From Thermoanaerobacter ethanolicus JW 200 (GTDB taxonomy: Bacteria > Bacillota > Thermoanaerobacteria > Thermoanaerobacterales > Thermoanaerobacteraceae), in the NCBI RefSeq assembly GCF_003722315.1, contig NZ_CP033580.1:1177001-1241000 (forward strand): a DNA stretch of 64,000 nt, in the 5' to 3' direction. Shown one piece after another: positions 1 to 7,488 of the stretch (position 1 is its first letter; each line of letters starts with the position of its first letter). A program made the translations under genes and the position numbers. Under the pieces are notes generated by a model. The model worked only from the letters and a program-made list of their open reading frames with translations. It was not told the origin of the DNA and ran no database searches.

Positions 1-1
1 A

Positions 2-124
2 GGAGACAAAAAGGCTGTGGGAAAAGAATCAGGAAGTTTTTTCCCGTTTTTGGGCGAATTTTTGCCGACTTTTGGATGTTTAGGGAGAAGAACGAGAACA
101 ATAGAAAGAGCATTGCAGATATAA
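2..124 (+). other. possible 3' end of an unidentified gene
   Basis: An open frame enters from the left edge and ends at a TAA just before a strong stem-loop, as the last codons of a gene would. The 40 residues visible (ending RTRTIERALQI) match nothing I recognise. A second frame is also open to position 192, so the coding frame is not certain. Confidence 0.25.
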
Positions 125-129
125 AAAAG

Positions 130-163
130 CACCCCCACTTTTTATGCGTAGAAAGTGGGGGTG
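130..163 (+). terminator. GC-rich stem-loop, probable terminator
   Basis: A 12-bp perfect stem (CACCCCCACTTT with AAAGTGGGGGTG) around a 10-base loop. The following bases are only mildly T-rich, so termination is likely but not certain. It would end the gene entering from the left. Confidence 0.5.
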
Positions 164-284
164 TTGTCATTCTACATATAAGTTACCTATGATGTTAAAG
201 TATCTAACTGTTTTTTTTTTTGCCCACTACATTTAAGTGAAGAATTAACCTAAAAATAATTTATGAATTTTTCATATTAACATA

Positions 285-339
285 TTGCAAAATTAATAAA
301 ATATATTATAATTAACATAACACTCGTAATTTAGGAGTG
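285..339 (+). promoter_or_regulatory. promoter of the glutamate synthase operon with a downstream palindrome
   Basis: TTGCAA at 285-290 and TATAAT at 307-312 with a 16-base spacer form a good sigma-A promoter. A small inverted repeat, CACTC (321-325) and GAGTG (335-339), lies right at the expected transcription start and could be an operator or the first hairpin of a leader of about 130 bases. The regulator is unknown. The rest of 165-448 shows only AT-rich sequence. Confidence 0.55.
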
Positions 340-448
340 ATAAGCATTTTGCCACAATTTGAGGACAATTTTAAACAGTAAACATTTTCGCTTGATGCAA
401 CTTTCAAAAAAAATATTGCATATAAAAATTTTTTAAGGGGGTTATAAA

Positions 449-1573
449 ATGTTGAAGGAAGGTTATGTAAGAATACCTTCGGGATGTGCTATAAGTGGCA
501 TAATTGATCGCACTGGTCGTCTATTTTCGGGGCAATCTATAGCAGATTCCATCGCGACAATGCATGATAGATCAAATGGTCTTGGAGGTGGTTTTGCTGC
601 ATATGGCATTTATCCTGATTTTAAAGATTACTTTGCATTTCATATGTTTTATGATGATTTGATAGCTAAACAGGAAACAGAGAATATTTTAAAAGCAAAT
701 TATATAGTCGCTTTAGAAGAAAAAATACCCACACGAAAAACGGCACATATTAAAAATGCACCATTAATTTACAGATATTTTGCTATACCAAGGCCAGAGA
801 AATTGAAATTATCAGAACTGGATGAAAATGAATTTACAATTAAATTTGTATTTAATATAAACAGTAACATACCAGGCGCATATGTTTTTTCTAGCGGGAA
901 AAATATGGGAGTATTTAAAGCAGTAGGTTACCCAGAAGATGTTGCAAATTTTTATAAATTGGAATCTTACAAAGGATATATGTGGTTGGCTCACGGTAGA
1001 TTTCCAACGAATACACCAGGATGGTGGGGTGGTGCACATCCTTTTAATCTGTTAAATATCTCTGTTGTTCACAATGGCGAGCTTTCTTCGTACGATACTA
1101 ATCGTAAATATTTAGAAGAGTTTGGATATATTTGCACCTTGCAAACTGATACAGAAGTTGCGGCATACATTTTCGATCTTCTATTAAGAAGACATGGTTT
1201 ACCAATAGAACTTGCATGCAAAGTAGTTGCATCGCCTTTGTGGAAGCAGGTTGAAAGGATGTCACCAAAAGAAAAAATTTTATACACTAACCTGAAAATA
1301 ATTTATGGGAGAGCACTCCTAAATGGTCCATTTTCAATGATAATAGCATATGAAGATGGCTTTGTGGCAATAAACGATAGGATTAAACTAAGGCCACTTA
1401 CTGCTGCAAAAAAAGGCGATATGATATATGTAGCCAGCGAAGAGTCAGCAATAAGGCAAGTATGCAAAAATCCTGAAAGCGTATGGATTCCTAGAGGTGG
1501 AGAACCTGTTATAGCTGAGCTCATACGTGACAACGAAAAAGAAATGTATTCTACAAAGGAGGTTACTGCATGA
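449..1573 (+). CDS. class II glutamine amidotransferase subunit of split glutamate synthase
   Basis: Supplies ammonia from glutamine to the synthase core encoded next door. In bacterial GltB this is the N-terminal glutaminase domain; here it is a separate 374-residue protein. Cys13 in the run PSGCAISGI is the likely Ntn-type nucleophile, which implies removal of a short propeptide. The motifs LAHGRFPTNTPG, HPFNLL, HNGELSS and TDTEV are typical class II amidotransferase features. A strong AAGGGGG ribosome site precedes the ATG. The stop overlaps the next start by 4 bases, indicating translational coupling. Family assignment is firm; partnership with the next four genes is inferred from order and overlaps. 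Confidence 0.88.
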   Translation: MLKEGYVRIPSGCAISGIIDRTGRLFSGQSIADSIATMHDRSNGLGGGFAAYGIYPDFKDYFAFHMFYDDLIAKQETENILKANYIVALEEKIPTRKTAHIKNAPLIYRYFAIPRPEKLKLSELDENEFTIKFVFNINSNIPGAYVFSSGKNMGVFKAVGYPEDVANFYKLESYKGYMWLAHGRFPTNTPGWWGGAHPFNLLNISVVHNGELSSYDTNRKYLEEFGYICTLQTDTEVAAYIFDLLLRRHGLPIELACKVVASPLWKQVERMSPKEKILYTNLKIIYGRALLNGPFSMIIAYEDGFVAINDRIKLRPLTAAKKGDMIYVASEESAIRQVCKNPESVWIPRGGEPVIAELIRDNEKEMYSTKEVTA

Positions 1574-3075
1574 GTTTAAGCTACCTTACTCCAGAATTTA
1601 AAGTACTCAGAGATTACGATAAATGCATTAACTGTAAGGTTTGTATGAGACAGTGTTCATTTGAAGTTCACAGTTATGATGAACATCTAGATAAAATGAT
1701 TTCAAATGATATGAATTGTGTAAATTGTCAAAGATGTGTCGTATTGTGTCCAACACAAGCTCTTACAATTATTAAACATCCTCAAACATTTAAAGAACAT
1801 GCCAATTGGACTTACGATGCTATAAGAGATATATACAGACAGGCAGAAACAGGTGGAGTTCTTCTGTCATCCATGGGAAATGATAGGCCTTATCCTGTAT
1901 ATTGGGATAAAATGGTTATAAATGCAAGCCAAGTTACAAACCCCTCTATAGACCCGCTAAGAGAACCTATGGAGTTAAGGGTATATATAGGTAGGAAGCC
2001 TGACAAGATAGAAATAGACGAAAACCTTAATGTTAAAACAAAAATGCCTCCACAACTCAAACTTGAGACACCAATAATGTTTTCAGCAATGTCTTATGGT
2101 TCAATAAGTTACAATGCTCACGCAGCTTTGGCAAGAGCTGCTGAAGAGCTTGGGATACTTTATAATACTGGTGAAGGGGGGCTTCATAAGGACTTCCGGA
2201 AATATGGCAAAAACACAATTGTACAGGTAGCATCAGGACGTTTTGGTGTTGATAGAGAATACCTTAATACTGCGGCGGCTATTGAAATAAAAATTGGTCA
2301 GGGTGCAAAGCCTGGGATAGGTGGTCATCTACCCGGTGAAAAGGTGAGTGAGGACATCTCGGCAACAAGGATGATACCAGCTGGAAGTGATGCTATATCT
2401 CCTGCACCGCATCACGATATCTATTCAATTGAAGACCTTGCGCAATTAATATATTCATTGAAGGAAGCTACCGATTATCAAAAACCTGTTGGTGTTAAAA
2501 TTGCAGCAGTCAATAATGTGGCGGCAATAGCTTCGGGAATAGCAAGAGCTGGAGCAGATTATATAGCAATAGACGGATTTAGAGGCGGTACAGGGGCTGC
2601 TCCAAAGAGAATAAGGGATAACGTAGGAATTCCAATTGAATTTGCAATAGCTGCTGTAGATGCAAGACTCCGTTCTGAAGGTATAAGACATACAATATCT
2701 TTAGTTGCAGCGGGTAGTATTAGAAACAGTGCAGACATAGTCAAAGCAATAGCTCTTGGTGCAGATGCTGTTTACATTGCAACAGCTGCTTTGATTGCTT
2801 TGGGATGTCATATGTGCCAAAAATGCCATACTGGTAAATGCAATTGGGGAATTGCTACTCAAGATCCTAACCTTGTTAAAAGATTAAACCCAGAAATCGG
2901 ATATAAACGTCTTGTTAACCTTGTTCAAGCATGGAGTCATGAAATAAAAGAGATGCTTGGTGGAATGGGTATAAATGATATTGAAAGTCTTAAAGGCAAT
3001 AGGTTAATGCTTCGTGGCATAGGAATGACACAAAAGGAACTTGATATACTTGGCATTCTTGCTGCCGGCGAATAG
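1570..3075 (+). CDS. glutamate synthase FMN/Fe-S core subunit (GltB-like)
   Basis: Catalyses the 2-oxoglutarate plus ammonia to glutamate half reaction on FMN. The N-terminus has two ferredoxin-like Cys sets (Cys19/22/25/29 and Cys50/53/56/60), which would carry electrons inward. The FMN barrel follows, with SAMSYGSIS near 172-180, the run IGQGAKPGIGGHLPGEKV near 242-259 and GFRGGTGAAP near 336-345. A Cys cluster at 413/416/419/424 matches the 3Fe-4S site of the family. The length of 501 residues is normal for the archaeal-type split enzyme that has its own ferredoxin domain. Glutaminase and GXGXG domains are on separate genes of the same operon. Confidence 0.92.
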   Translation: MSLSYLTPEFKVLRDYDKCINCKVCMRQCSFEVHSYDEHLDKMISNDMNCVNCQRCVVLCPTQALTIIKHPQTFKEHANWTYDAIRDIYRQAETGGVLLSSMGNDRPYPVYWDKMVINASQVTNPSIDPLREPMELRVYIGRKPDKIEIDENLNVKTKMPPQLKLETPIMFSAMSYGSISYNAHAALARAAEELGILYNTGEGGLHKDFRKYGKNTIVQVASGRFGVDREYLNTAAAIEIKIGQGAKPGIGGHLPGEKVSEDISATRMIPAGSDAISPAPHHDIYSIEDLAQLIYSLKEATDYQKPVGVKIAAVNNVAAIASGIARAGADYIAIDGFRGGTGAAPKRIRDNVGIPIEFAIAAVDARLRSEGIRHTISLVAAGSIRNSADIVKAIALGADAVYIATAALIALGCHMCQKCHTGKCNWGIATQDPNLVKRLNPEIGYKRLVNLVQAWSHEIKEMLGGMGINDIESLKGNRLMLRGIGMTQKELDILGILAAGE

Positions 3076-3086
3076 GAGGTATATTT

Positions 3087-3536
3087 GTGAAAAAGGTTTA
3101 TGTGAAAGAAGAAGTGTGTGTTGGATGTAGATTATGTGAAGTATACTGTATTACATCTCATTCAAAGTATAAAGATGTTTTAAAAGCATTTAAGTTGGAA
3201 ACCCAGAGGCCGACACCACGAATTGTCATAGAAGAAAATAAACCCGTATCTTTTTCACTCCAGTGTCGGCATTGCAATGACGCTCCATGTGTTAAATCAT
3301 GTATTACAGGAGCGATGCAAAAGGATCCGTCAACTGGTGTTGTAATTTGTGATACAGATAAATGTGTTGGATGCTGGACTTGCGTGCTTGTGTGTGAGTT
3401 TGGTGCAATTATAAGAGATGTAAATAATAAGGTTGCATCAAAATGTGACTTATGTGCTGAAGCGGGAGAGCCGGCTTGTGTCAAGAATTGTCCTAATGAG
3501 GCACTTGTCTATAGTGAAGGAGGCATTTCTGCATGA
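3087..3536 (+). CDS. 4Fe-4S dicluster-type ferredoxin subunit
   Basis: A 149-residue electron-transfer protein of the HycB/DmsB type. Four Cys groups are visible: CVGCRLCEVYC, CRHCNDAPCVKSC, CVGCWTCVLVC and CDLCAEAGEPACVKNC. These predict several [4Fe-4S] clusters. Translation starts at GTG, placed 7 bases after a clear AGGAGGT. It sits between the synthase core and the FAD reductase and probably wires them together. The stop overlaps the following ATG by 4 bases. Function as the glutamate synthase electron conduit is inferred from position. Confidence 0.85.
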   Translation: MKKVYVKEEVCVGCRLCEVYCITSHSKYKDVLKAFKLETQRPTPRIVIEENKPVSFSLQCRHCNDAPCVKSCITGAMQKDPSTGVVICDTDKCVGCWTCVLVCEFGAIIRDVNNKVASKCDLCAEAGEPACVKNCPNEALVYSEGGISA

Positions 3537-4801
3537 GAATAGTAATAATTGGTAATTCTGTTGCGATGGTAGGTGCAGTAGAGGCAATAAGAAAATATGA
3601 TACAAGTTCTGAAATAGTTGTTATTTCGGATGAAACATATCACGTGTATTCAAGGCCCCTTATATCTTATTATCTTGGGAATTTAGTGTCTGAGAACAAA
3701 ATGATATATAGAGAGAAAGATTTTTATCGCAAAAATAAAGTAGAAACTATATTTGGTATTAAAGTTGTTTCTATTGATGAAAGAAAAAAAGAAGTGTATC
3801 TTGAAAACGGGGATAGCATAAGTTTTGACAAACTTCTCATTGCAACGGGCGGGAAACCTATAATACCTCCAGTAGAAGGATTAAACAAAAAAAATGTTCA
3901 TACTTTTATTAAAATGGACGATGCTAAAAAATTAAAGGAAGCTGCCAAGCCGGGTTCAAAAGCTGTAATTGTAGGGGGTGGTCTCATCGGTTTCAAAGCA
4001 GCAGAAGGTCTTCACCATTTAGGGGTAGATGTAACAATAGTTGAACTTGCCGATAGAATTTTAAGTACAATTCTTGATACAGAAGGAGCATCTTTGGTAT
4101 CTCAAAGTCTTCAGAATGACGGCATAAAAATAATTACGGGAACAACAGTGGATAAAATCATAGGAGATGAATATGTTAAAGGGGTTTTGCTCAAAAATGG
4201 GCAGGAATTAGAAGCCGACAATCTTATTATCGCGATAGGCGTTGTGCCAAACGTTGATGTTGTAAAAAACACATCAATTTCTATAAACCGTGGTATTTTA
4301 GTAGATAACACTATGAAAACAAGCGTTGAAGATGTGTATGCAGCAGGAGATGTAGCCGAAGGTTATGATATGCTTGTTGAGTCAAATAGGGTTGTGCCAA
4401 TATGGCCAAATGCATACATGCAAGGGGAAATTGCAGGGCTTAGCATGATTGGCATAAATAAAAGTTTTAAAGGGATTTTCCCTATGAACTCAATAGGTTA
4501 TAAAAATACAAATATGATAACAGCTGGTATAACAAATCCACAACAGGAGGAATTTGAGATTATCTCTAAAATTGATCATAACAGGAGGTCTTATAAAAAA
4601 TTTGTGGTAAAAGAAAATAGGTTAGTAGGATTTATATTAATTAATGATATTGATAGGGCTGGATTATTTACTGGGTTTATAAAAAATGAAACGGATATAA
4701 CTCCATTTAAGAAATATCTTTTAAATGATGATTTTGGATTTATATATTTGCCAAAAGAATTAAGAAAGGCAAAAATGCTTGACCTGGAGGTGGTACGATG
4801 A
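3533..4801 (+). CDS. FAD-dependent NAD(P)H oxidoreductase of the glutamate synthase operon
   Basis: Pyridine-nucleotide-disulfide-type reductase of 422 residues that would feed NAD(P)H electrons to the ferredoxin and FMN subunits. The N-terminal FAD Rossmann motif is IVIIGNSVAMVGA. ATGGKPIIPP is the usual second FAD contact. The NAD(P) motif is VIVGGGLIGFKAAE. VYAAGDVAE is the late FAD-binding motif. No redox-active CxxC pair is seen, so it resembles the NADH oxidase/rubredoxin reductase branch. It overlaps genes on both sides by 4 bases. Coenzyme preference cannot be read from the sequence. Confidence 0.85.
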   Translation: MRIVIIGNSVAMVGAVEAIRKYDTSSEIVVISDETYHVYSRPLISYYLGNLVSENKMIYREKDFYRKNKVETIFGIKVVSIDERKKEVYLENGDSISFDKLLIATGGKPIIPPVEGLNKKNVHTFIKMDDAKKLKEAAKPGSKAVIVGGGLIGFKAAEGLHHLGVDVTIVELADRILSTILDTEGASLVSQSLQNDGIKIITGTTVDKIIGDEYVKGVLLKNGQELEADNLIIAIGVVPNVDVVKNTSISINRGILVDNTMKTSVEDVYAAGDVAEGYDMLVESNRVVPIWPNAYMQGEIAGLSMIGINKSFKGIFPMNSIGYKNTNMITAGITNPQQEEFEIISKIDHNRRSYKKFVVKENRLVGFILINDIDRAGLFTGFIKNETDITPFKKYLLNDDFGFIYLPKELRKAKMLDLEVVR

Positions 4802-5526
4802 AAACCATAAATGCGTCAGGAATTTATTATAGAGACCTTAATGAAATAATTAAAGAGTTAGTTCGTTCAGGTGAAGACATAATTAATTTAAAAAATGTCA
4901 ATGGTCAGCGATATATAGGAGATAATTTATCTGGGACTACAAAAATAAATATCGAAGGTACACCTGGCAATGACATGGCGGCTTTTATGGACGGCCTTAC
5001 AATAGAAGTTTTTGGTAATGGACAGGATGCAATAGGAAATACAATGAACGATGGGAATATTATTATACATGGACATGCAGGTGATGTCGTTGGTTACGGA
5101 ATGAGGGGTGGATCTATCTATATAAAAGATAGTGTTGGTTATAGAGTTGGCATACACATGAAAGAATACAAAGATAAAGTTCCCGTAATAGTTATTGGAG
5201 GAAGTGCAGGAGATTTCTTTGGTGAATATATGGCAGGTGGATGTATGATTGTGCTAAACTTGAAAAATGATGAAAATATAGTTGGAGAATATTGTGGTAC
5301 AGGTATGCATGGAGGAGTTATATATTTGAGAGGAGATGTAGAAGACTATAAACTTGGAAAAGAAGTTATTAAAGAAAAGATAGATGACAAAGATTACGCG
5401 TTTATCCAAAAGTATGTTGAAAATTTTTGTCAATATTTTGATTATGATTTTCAAAAGATTATGAATCATTCTTTTGTCAAATTGCATCCGATAGGCAAAA
5501 GACCCTATGGAAATATGTATGCATAA
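4798..5526 (+). CDS. GXGXG-domain subunit of split glutamate synthase
   Basis: Corresponds to the C-terminal right-handed beta-helix domain of bacterial GltB, here a free 242-residue protein. The repeats with spaced glycines are visible as GNDMAAFMDG, GNAQ-like GNGQDAIGNTMNDG, GHAGDVVGYGMRGG and GGSAGDFFGEYMAGG. The domain has a structural role in holding the glutaminase and FMN domains together and shaping the ammonia tunnel in the large enzyme. It is the last gene of the operon and is followed at once by a terminator. Confidence 0.88.
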   Translation: MKTINASGIYYRDLNEIIKELVRSGEDIINLKNVNGQRYIGDNLSGTTKINIEGTPGNDMAAFMDGLTIEVFGNGQDAIGNTMNDGNIIIHGHAGDVVGYGMRGGSIYIKDSVGYRVGIHMKEYKDKVPVIVIGGSAGDFFGEYMAGGCMIVLNLKNDENIVGEYCGTGMHGGVIYLRGDVEDYKLGKEVIKEKIDDKDYAFIQKYVENFCQYFDYDFQKIMNHSFVKLHPIGKRPYGNMYA

Positions 5527-5528
5527 AA

Positions 5529-5546
5529 GACGGGGAAGACCCCGTC
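5529..5546. terminator. bidirectional terminator between glt operon and hydE
   Basis: GACGGGG and CCCCGTC pair perfectly around a 4-base AAGA loop. T-rich sequence follows on the plus strand, and TTTTAT follows on the minus strand. It lies between two convergent genes and probably serves both. Confidence 0.75.
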
Positions 5547-5548
5547 CC

Positions 5549-6595
5549 TTACTTTTTTGACATGACCTTTTTCCTATAGCCATAATCTTTTGCAATTGGT
5601 CTGCCTATGCTATTTATTTTACCAGTAATACAGCTAAAGCAATGGGCGGGAGTGTCATTTATACAGATTTTGCCTGGATATAATGCGTACAATTTTCTGT
5701 ATTCCCCTTCTGTAACATTTGGCATTACAACATTTGCTCCACTACGAAGTGCTATCAACCTTCCATTAACATTTAGGGTTTCCATTGCTGTAGTTGCCGG
5801 AATATTAATATCAGGCATCAAAAGCCTTGTTATGGCCATAACTTTTAAACTGAGTTCAAATGTGCCTCCCTTTTCATTTTTTAATGGTGTATCGGGATTC
5901 GGGATAAATGGACCAACCCCTATCATATCAGCATCAATTTCTTTAAAAAATAGAATGTCATCTGCAATGGATTCTATAGTTTGTCCAGGAAGTCCTATGA
6001 GACATCCAGTTCCAACTTCGTAACCTAATTCTTTTAAATCTTTAAGACACCTTTTTCTATTTTCATGACTCATATTAGGATCGAGTTTTTCATAAAGTTC
6101 TTTATCCGTTGTTTCTATTCTTAACAAATATCTATCTGCTCCAGCTTCTTTATATGCCTTATATTCTTCTCTTGTTTTTTCGCCTATACTTAGAGTTATT
6201 GCAATATCGAGTTGTTTTATGGATTTTATGATTTTAGTCATCCTTTCAACATTGAAAAAATCATCTTCGCCAGACTGCAATACTACAGTTCTATATCCTA
6301 AATTGCGGGCATTTTTGGCAAAATTAATTATCTGTTCTGGCTTTAATCTATAACGTTTTATATTTTTGTTATCTCTTCTTAGACCACAATATAAGCAATT
6401 TTGCTTACATATATTAGAAAATTCAATAAGTCCTCTTAAATGCACTTCATCTCCCACATATTTTTTTCTTACTCTATCTGCGGCTTTAAATAATTCATCG
6501 TTATATTGATCGTCCTTTAAAAGCTCAACTATTTCATTCTTTGAGAGAGTGTGTGTTTCTTCAGCTTTTTTTATTAGTTCTAACAAAAAGTTCAC
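5549..6595 (-). CDS. hydE: [FeFe]-hydrogenase maturation radical SAM enzyme HydE
   Basis: Radical SAM protein that helps build the dithiomethylamine-bridged diiron subcluster of [FeFe] hydrogenase. Cys63, Cys67 and Cys70 form the CX3CX2C cluster motif (CKQNCLYC). A second triad at Cys311, Cys319 and Cys322 (CX7CX2C) matches the auxiliary cluster known from Thermotoga HydE, and the length of 348 residues also agrees. This separates it from biotin synthase relatives. No hydrogenase or HydF/HydG gene is next to it, so the maturation genes appear dispersed. It is transcribed alone and convergent with the glt operon. Confidence 0.9.
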   Translation of the reverse strand: MNFLLELIKKAEETHTLSKNEIVELLKDDQYNDELFKAADRVRKKYVGDEVHLRGLIEFSNICKQNCLYCGLRRDNKNIKRYRLKPEQIINFAKNARNLGYRTVVLQSGEDDFFNVERMTKIIKSIKQLDIAITLSIGEKTREEYKAYKEAGADRYLLRIETTDKELYEKLDPNMSHENRKRCLKDLKELGYEVGTGCLIGLPGQTIESIADDILFFKEIDADMIGVGPFIPNPDTPLKNEKGGTFELSLKVMAITRLLMPDINIPATTAMETLNVNGRLIALRSGANVVMPNVTEGEYRKLYALYPGKICINDTPAHCFSCITGKINSIGRPIAKDYGYRKKVMSKK

Positions 6596-6863
6596 CTACC
6601 TCAATAAATTTAAACTTCAAATTGGCAAATAAAATTATTAAAAAGATAGCAAAGTTTTTTGTGGCTAAATAAAAATGAGTAATTTTTTAAAATATGCGTG
6701 AAAGTACCGTATTTCTCTAATATTAGTTGTTAAAGCTAAAAACATTGATAGAAGGAGAAACCTTTACGATATGAGTTTAACATTTAATGCTCTAAAAGAA
6801 AAGATGTTTTTAAAATATATTTGTTATCGTCAATATATCCATTCACATTACTTTAATGTTGTG

Positions 6864-7117
6864 ATATGGTGTTATTATATTATTGTAGATACTTTAACTC
6901 GAACAGGTTAAAATAAAAATATAAAGAGAGAAAGTGTCACAAAATGCCAAGAGGTCAAAGAAAATATAGTGAAGAGTTCAAAAACACTATAGTAGAGTTG
7001 AAGCTTGGTATAATAGAAAAAGACTACATAGCAGTATAGGGTATATGACTCCGCAACAATTTGAGGATTTGATTAAAAAATCTGCATAAAAATTTCGAGT
7101 TTTTGTGTCTACCATAT
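6864..7117 (+). mobile_element. IS3-family remnant with internal deletion
   Basis: An OrfA-like start (MPRGQRKYSEEFK, ATG at 6944, TAG at 7037) is fused out of frame to the tail of OrfB (RLHSSIGYMTPQQFE, ending with TAA at 7087-7089). Almost all of the transposase is gone. The outer ends share short inverted motifs: ATATGGT at 6864 with ACCATAT at 7111, and ACTCGA at 6897 with TCGAGT at 7095. It is a dead, MITE-like derivative. The flanking bases 6596-6863 hold nothing I can support as a gene. Confidence 0.65.
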
Positions 7118-7182
7118 TGACATAAATCCACTGGTACAGCTACTGTAATTGTAGACTAGCAAACGTGAGACAAAAATATGTT

Positions 7183-7223
7183 AAAAGTCAGGGAAGCTTG
7201 ATAATTTCAAGCCCATGACTTTT
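7183..7223. repeat. imperfect inverted repeat
   Basis: AAAAGTCA (7183-7190) pairs with TGACTTTT (7216-7223), and inner CTTGA and TCAAG also pair. It may be a terminator-like hairpin or an end of a lost element. No gene is attached to it. Confidence 0.35.
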
Positions 7224-7263
7224 AATATTATTAGTATACGCCGATTATTAACATTCATTTAGC

Positions 7264-7329
7264 AGTAAAGGATGTCCTTATGATAATGCATGTATAGAAT
7301 CCTTTCATACTTCTTTAAAGAAAGAATAA
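7264..7329 (+). pseudogene. IS3-family OrfB (DDE) fragment
   Basis: The reading SKGCPYDNACIESFHTSLKKE followed by a stop matches the region around the last catalytic Glu of IS3/IS150-type transposases (consensus SRKGNPYDNA..ESFFKTLK). Only about 22 codons survive. It lies after the tail fragment of the other IS3 remnant, so it comes from a second element. Confidence 0.6.
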
Positions 7330-7414
7330 GTAAATATAGTTACTTACTATACTATAAGGATTTATAAATGGGGCAATAAAGGCAATAGATAAGAATAGAT
7401 GTTATAACTTGGAG

Positions 7415-7443
7415 TTGACCATTTTCTAAGATAGTGCTATAAT
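7415..7443 (+). promoter_or_regulatory. strong sigma-A promoter of adhA
   Basis: TTGACC at 7415-7420 and TATAAT at 7438-7443 with an ideal 17-base spacer. The predicted start of transcription is near 7450, leaving a leader of about 40 bases that contains the Rex-like dyad and the ribosome-binding site. Confidence 0.8.
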
Positions 7444-7455
7444 TGTATACAGAGA

Positions 7456-7473
7456 TTGTTATAAATTTAACAA
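7456..7473. promoter_or_regulatory. Rex-like operator in the adhA leader
   Basis: TTGTTATAAATTTAACAA is an 18-bp dyad with perfect 6-base arms. It closely resembles the clostridial Rex consensus TTGTTAANNNNTTAACAA. Rex is the NADH/NAD-sensing repressor of fermentation genes. The site starts a few bases after the predicted transcription start, so binding would block initiation or early elongation. The match is seen; the regulator is inferred. Confidence 0.7.
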
Positions 7474-7488
7474 TAGGAGGTAATTAAA

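Noticed and set aside
812-1039. Minus-strand open frames inside the glutamate synthase genes
   Set aside because: They lie opposite well-conserved genes, lack ribosome sites and have no recognisable motifs; they are reading-frame shadows.
5607-6023. 138-codon plus-strand frame opposite hydE
   Set aside because: hydE on the minus strand carries all the family motifs; the opposite frame is a shadow.
6774-6911. Possible 46-codon gene with an AAGGAG-like ribosome site (MSLTFNALKEKMF...)
   Set aside because: It runs through the end of the IS3 stub, has no recognisable family, and its second half is low-quality sequence.
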